From Nitrosomonadaceae bacterium (GTDB lineage Bacteria; Pseudomonadota; Gammaproteobacteria; Burkholderiales; Nitrosomonadaceae), in the NCBI GenBank assembly GCA_919902625.1, contig CAKKRO010000213.1:1-6483 (forward strand): a stretch of 6,483 nt of DNA, read 5' to 3'. Numbering within the stretch: position 1 is the first letter of the stretch; every line of letters begins with the position of its first letter. Positions 5,601 to 6,483 of this stretch are shown here, in pieces. Below the pieces are notes generated by a model. It made no database searches. It saw only the letters and a list, made by a program, of their open reading frames with translations, and was not told the origin of the DNA. Position numbers and translations under genes: made by a program.

Positions 5601-6483
5601 TGCATGATCAACTGCGCGAAGTTGAAATTCAGGCGGAAACGCAAATGCAATCGCACCTGGTACAGCAACAGGATAATGAACACGCTTTTGATCCGCTCGA
5701 ACTTGACCGGTTTTCCCGTTTTCAAGAGTTGACGCGACTGATGGCCGAAAGTGTTGATGATATTATTACGGTGCAAAAAAGCTTACGGTCTGCGCACACT
5801 ATCGCGGAAGAAGCAGCCGCCCAGCAATCCGTGATCAATCGTCAGCTCCAGCAGTCTCTGTTGCAAATCCGCACGGTACCTTTTAGTCATTATGCCGAGC
5901 GTTATTACCGCATCGCCCGGCAAGCCGCCGAAGATATGAGCAAGAAAGCCAGTCTGGATATCCAAGGTGGAGAAGTCGAAATTGACCGTAGCGTATTGGA
6001 GAAAATCAATCCTCCTCTGGAACACCTGCTGCGTAATGCCATCGCTCATGGCATCGAAGAACCCGCGCAAAGGCTGCAAGCAGGCAAGCCTGAAATCGGG
6101 CAAGCCGCCATCCATCTGCGCCAGGAAGGCAACGAAATCATCATCACCCTCAGTGACGACGGCCGTGGTCTGGATTTGCCGCGTATCCATGAAGAAGCGC
6201 AGCGACTGGGCTTGATCCAGAAGAATGAAGTACTTGATGATGACAAGATAAGGCCGCTGATCTTTATGCAAGGTTTATCAACGACCGACGCCATCACCGG
6301 CATCGCCGGCCGCGGCATCGGTCTGGACATCGTCAAAAATGAAATTTCCCTGCTGGGTGGCCGCATTGATGTCAACTCAGCCCCCCATCAGGGAACAACT
6401 TTCAACATTCATCTGCCACTCACACTGGCCGTTGCACAAACATTGATGGTACGTGCCGGGAAACAAATCCATGCAATCCCTGC
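2699..6483 (+). CDS. chpA: Type IV pilus chemotaxis hybrid histidine kinase, ChpA/PilL (CheA-like), 3' truncated by window
   Basis: The frame is open from ATG 2699 to the window edge, giving about 1261 residues with no stop. Domain order: a degenerate Hpt-like module with His51 (HQLDGLLEML); a FimL/ChpA-N-like region from about 170 (GLLKWLRE, FWWVTAGFLEDLL); an Hpt-like helix with Lys489 in the His position (KQVSGTLVML); a Pro/Ala/Ser linker at about 568-600; a canonical Hpt at about 603-715 (HTLKGSGRM, His646); an acidic Pro-rich linker at about 728-785; a second canonical Hpt at about 788-900 (HTLKGSARM, His831); a P3-like dimerisation and helical region at about 921-1075 (TVLRINSELIDRLVNDSGE); a HATPase domain with N box HLLRNAIAHG (Asn1113), G1 DDGRG (1153-1157) and G2 GRGIGLDIV (1204-1212); and the start of a CheW-like domain from about 1242. 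In this family the kinase autophosphorylates Hpt His residues and passes phosphate to PilG/PilH regulators. It lies 38 nt behind pilJ, probably co-transcribed. The ribosome site is weak. A C-terminal receiver is expected but not visible. Confidence 0.92.
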   Translation, partial: MSAQPKLNISSVIGINEGIHQVFSLIDQNLDTYSKNPNNINPIKDCRNYIHQLDGLLEMLELTSITIVTKKMEQLIEALIEKKIESHQPILDALKQSIQALLYYLNELIDGAEENPLRLFPPYRELMQVYGFENVPESDLFFPQLIANPPLKAESAPIDPATVKTSAKQAGAEYQAGLLKWLREPSNKDGLQQMAGAVNQIEAFPGTIEQRAFWWVTAGFLEDLLQQEASQIDLHIRRLCGKIEQTIRHLAAGTPGNTSPLLRELLYHLAHSKSTGQRIGDIKNSYAWPGQPTDSETITFEESEALRPALDTMRSALMQANDIWREFCAGHEESLTSMLEYIDWLGHLAQKTECAPLGKLIDAIGSTVTYLQNQPQDTSEELAMEMATALLLVESIIDDFNRLSPDLPDQVDMLASRLSRITAGNGNESELPDAPGLNGIAGKTQETELLTRISQEILTNLGQIESILDKFFFEPAKRSDLPTLSLLFKQVSGTLVMLDLERANTLLNLCHRLVEKFFDPDYEIIEAEQVLLVDGLSSLGFFIEALRNKQPDSHRIVEEAITLFQIASIPDSAPLSTAAASPEPASAARSDTKPGGIVNTSIDPELLDIFLEEADEVLASLSGYLQNCQIDPTDSESLAGLRRGFHTLKGSGRMVNLQEMSEVAWSLEQVLNRWITEKRSASDQLINLIARTHQTYSQWCRNLREQGTCEINADELLLLARNLIHEKEIEAPAAEAETENADHITIDTSFQPESEKSPAIPDSPSIETETKPLPPLAQAVPNEHDSINHELLQVFLEETQDIIPQIGGKLRAWRMLPQDGDIHRALLRLLHTLKGSARMAGALHLGELIHAMESHVEAAFCERSISDSALDQLECEFDAISGKIEQLHGIETPPVTAQQTTDRTAPAQTLLEKTESFQSKTVLRINSELIDRLVNDSGEASILRSRIETQLNHFKQSLQDLTESTHRLHDQLREVEIQAETQMQSHLVQQQDNEHAFDPLELDRFSRFQELTRLMAESVDDIITVQKSLRSAHTIAEEAAAQQSVINRQLQQSLLQIRTVPFSHYAERYYRIARQAAEDMSKKASLDIQGGEVEIDRSVLEKINPPLEHLLRNAIAHGIEEPAQRLQAGKPEIGQAAIHLRQEGNEIIITLSDDGRGLDLPRIHEEAQRLGLIQKNEVLDDDKIRPLIFMQGLSTTDAITGIAGRGIGLDIVKNEISLLGGRIDVNSAPHQGTTFNIHLPLTLAVAQTLMVRAGKQIHAIP
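5020..5037. repeat. 18-bp perfect palindrome inside chpA linker
   Basis: ACCGCTTGCGCAAGCGGT is its own reverse complement over all 18 bases. It falls in the Pro-rich linker between the two canonical Hpt domains, encoding part of PPLAQAV, where protein constraint is low. In mRNA it could fold into a GC-rich hairpin only with a strained loop; as DNA it could be a binding site. No function can be assigned. Confidence 0.5.

Noticed and set aside
4839..5732. Overlapping plus-strand frames of 76-113 codons
   Set aside because: They are alternative frames of the kinase linker, Hpt and P3 regions; their translations are Lys/Arg/Asn-rich without motifs, while the main frame has clear Hpt domains.
5783..6271. 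162-codon reading frame on the minus strand
   Set aside because: It lies fully opposite the conserved HATPase region of the kinase, shows no family resemblance, and has no ribosome site of note; it is a shadow of the sense gene.

Overview
The window holds three same-strand genes from a proteobacterium. They are the 3' end of the biosynthetic threonine deaminase gene (ilvA), a complete type IV pilus chemoreceptor gene of the pilJ family, and the first ~1261 codons of a large CheA-type hybrid histidine kinase of the ChpA/PilL family, which runs off the right edge. Moderate GC, the protein similarity pattern and an isolated pilJ-chpA pair next to ilvA fit a betaproteobacterium, possibly a Nitrosomonas-like or methylotroph lineage. 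That placement is inferred from recalled family sequences, not from a search.

Layout: 1-335 is the C-terminal ACT-like regulatory domain of IlvA. 336-548 is the only real intergenic region. It has no convincing intrinsic terminator but is dense in symmetric DNA: a 28-bp near-perfect inverted repeat inside a longer composite one (443-486), two AAGCGCTT-centred palindromes (384-393 and 499-512), three GTCAT repeats and several overlapping promoter-like hexamers. 549-2660 is pilJ (703 aa) with a good Shine-Dalgarno. After 38 nt, 2699-6483 is chpA/pilL, open to the window end. The gap suggests a two-gene transcription unit.

How the genes work together: by family knowledge, PilJ is the inner-membrane receptor of the Pil-Chp pathway. 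It controls, through a CheW-like adaptor and the ChpA kinase, phosphorylation of PilG/PilH-type response regulators that steer type IV pilus extension and retraction, and in some species cAMP. The kinase here has four Hpt-like modules. Two are canonical (His646, His831), one is degenerate but keeps its His (His51), and one has Lys489 where the phosphorylated His should be. These precede a P3-like dimerisation helix region, a HATPase domain with N, G1 and G2 boxes, and the beginning of a CheW-like domain. The remaining CheW part and any receiver domain lie outside the window.

No mobile element, CRISPR array, RNA gene or clear novel system is visible. The most interesting items are the symmetric regulatory DNA upstream of pilJ, the substitutions in the PilJ signalling tip, and the degenerate Hpt array.
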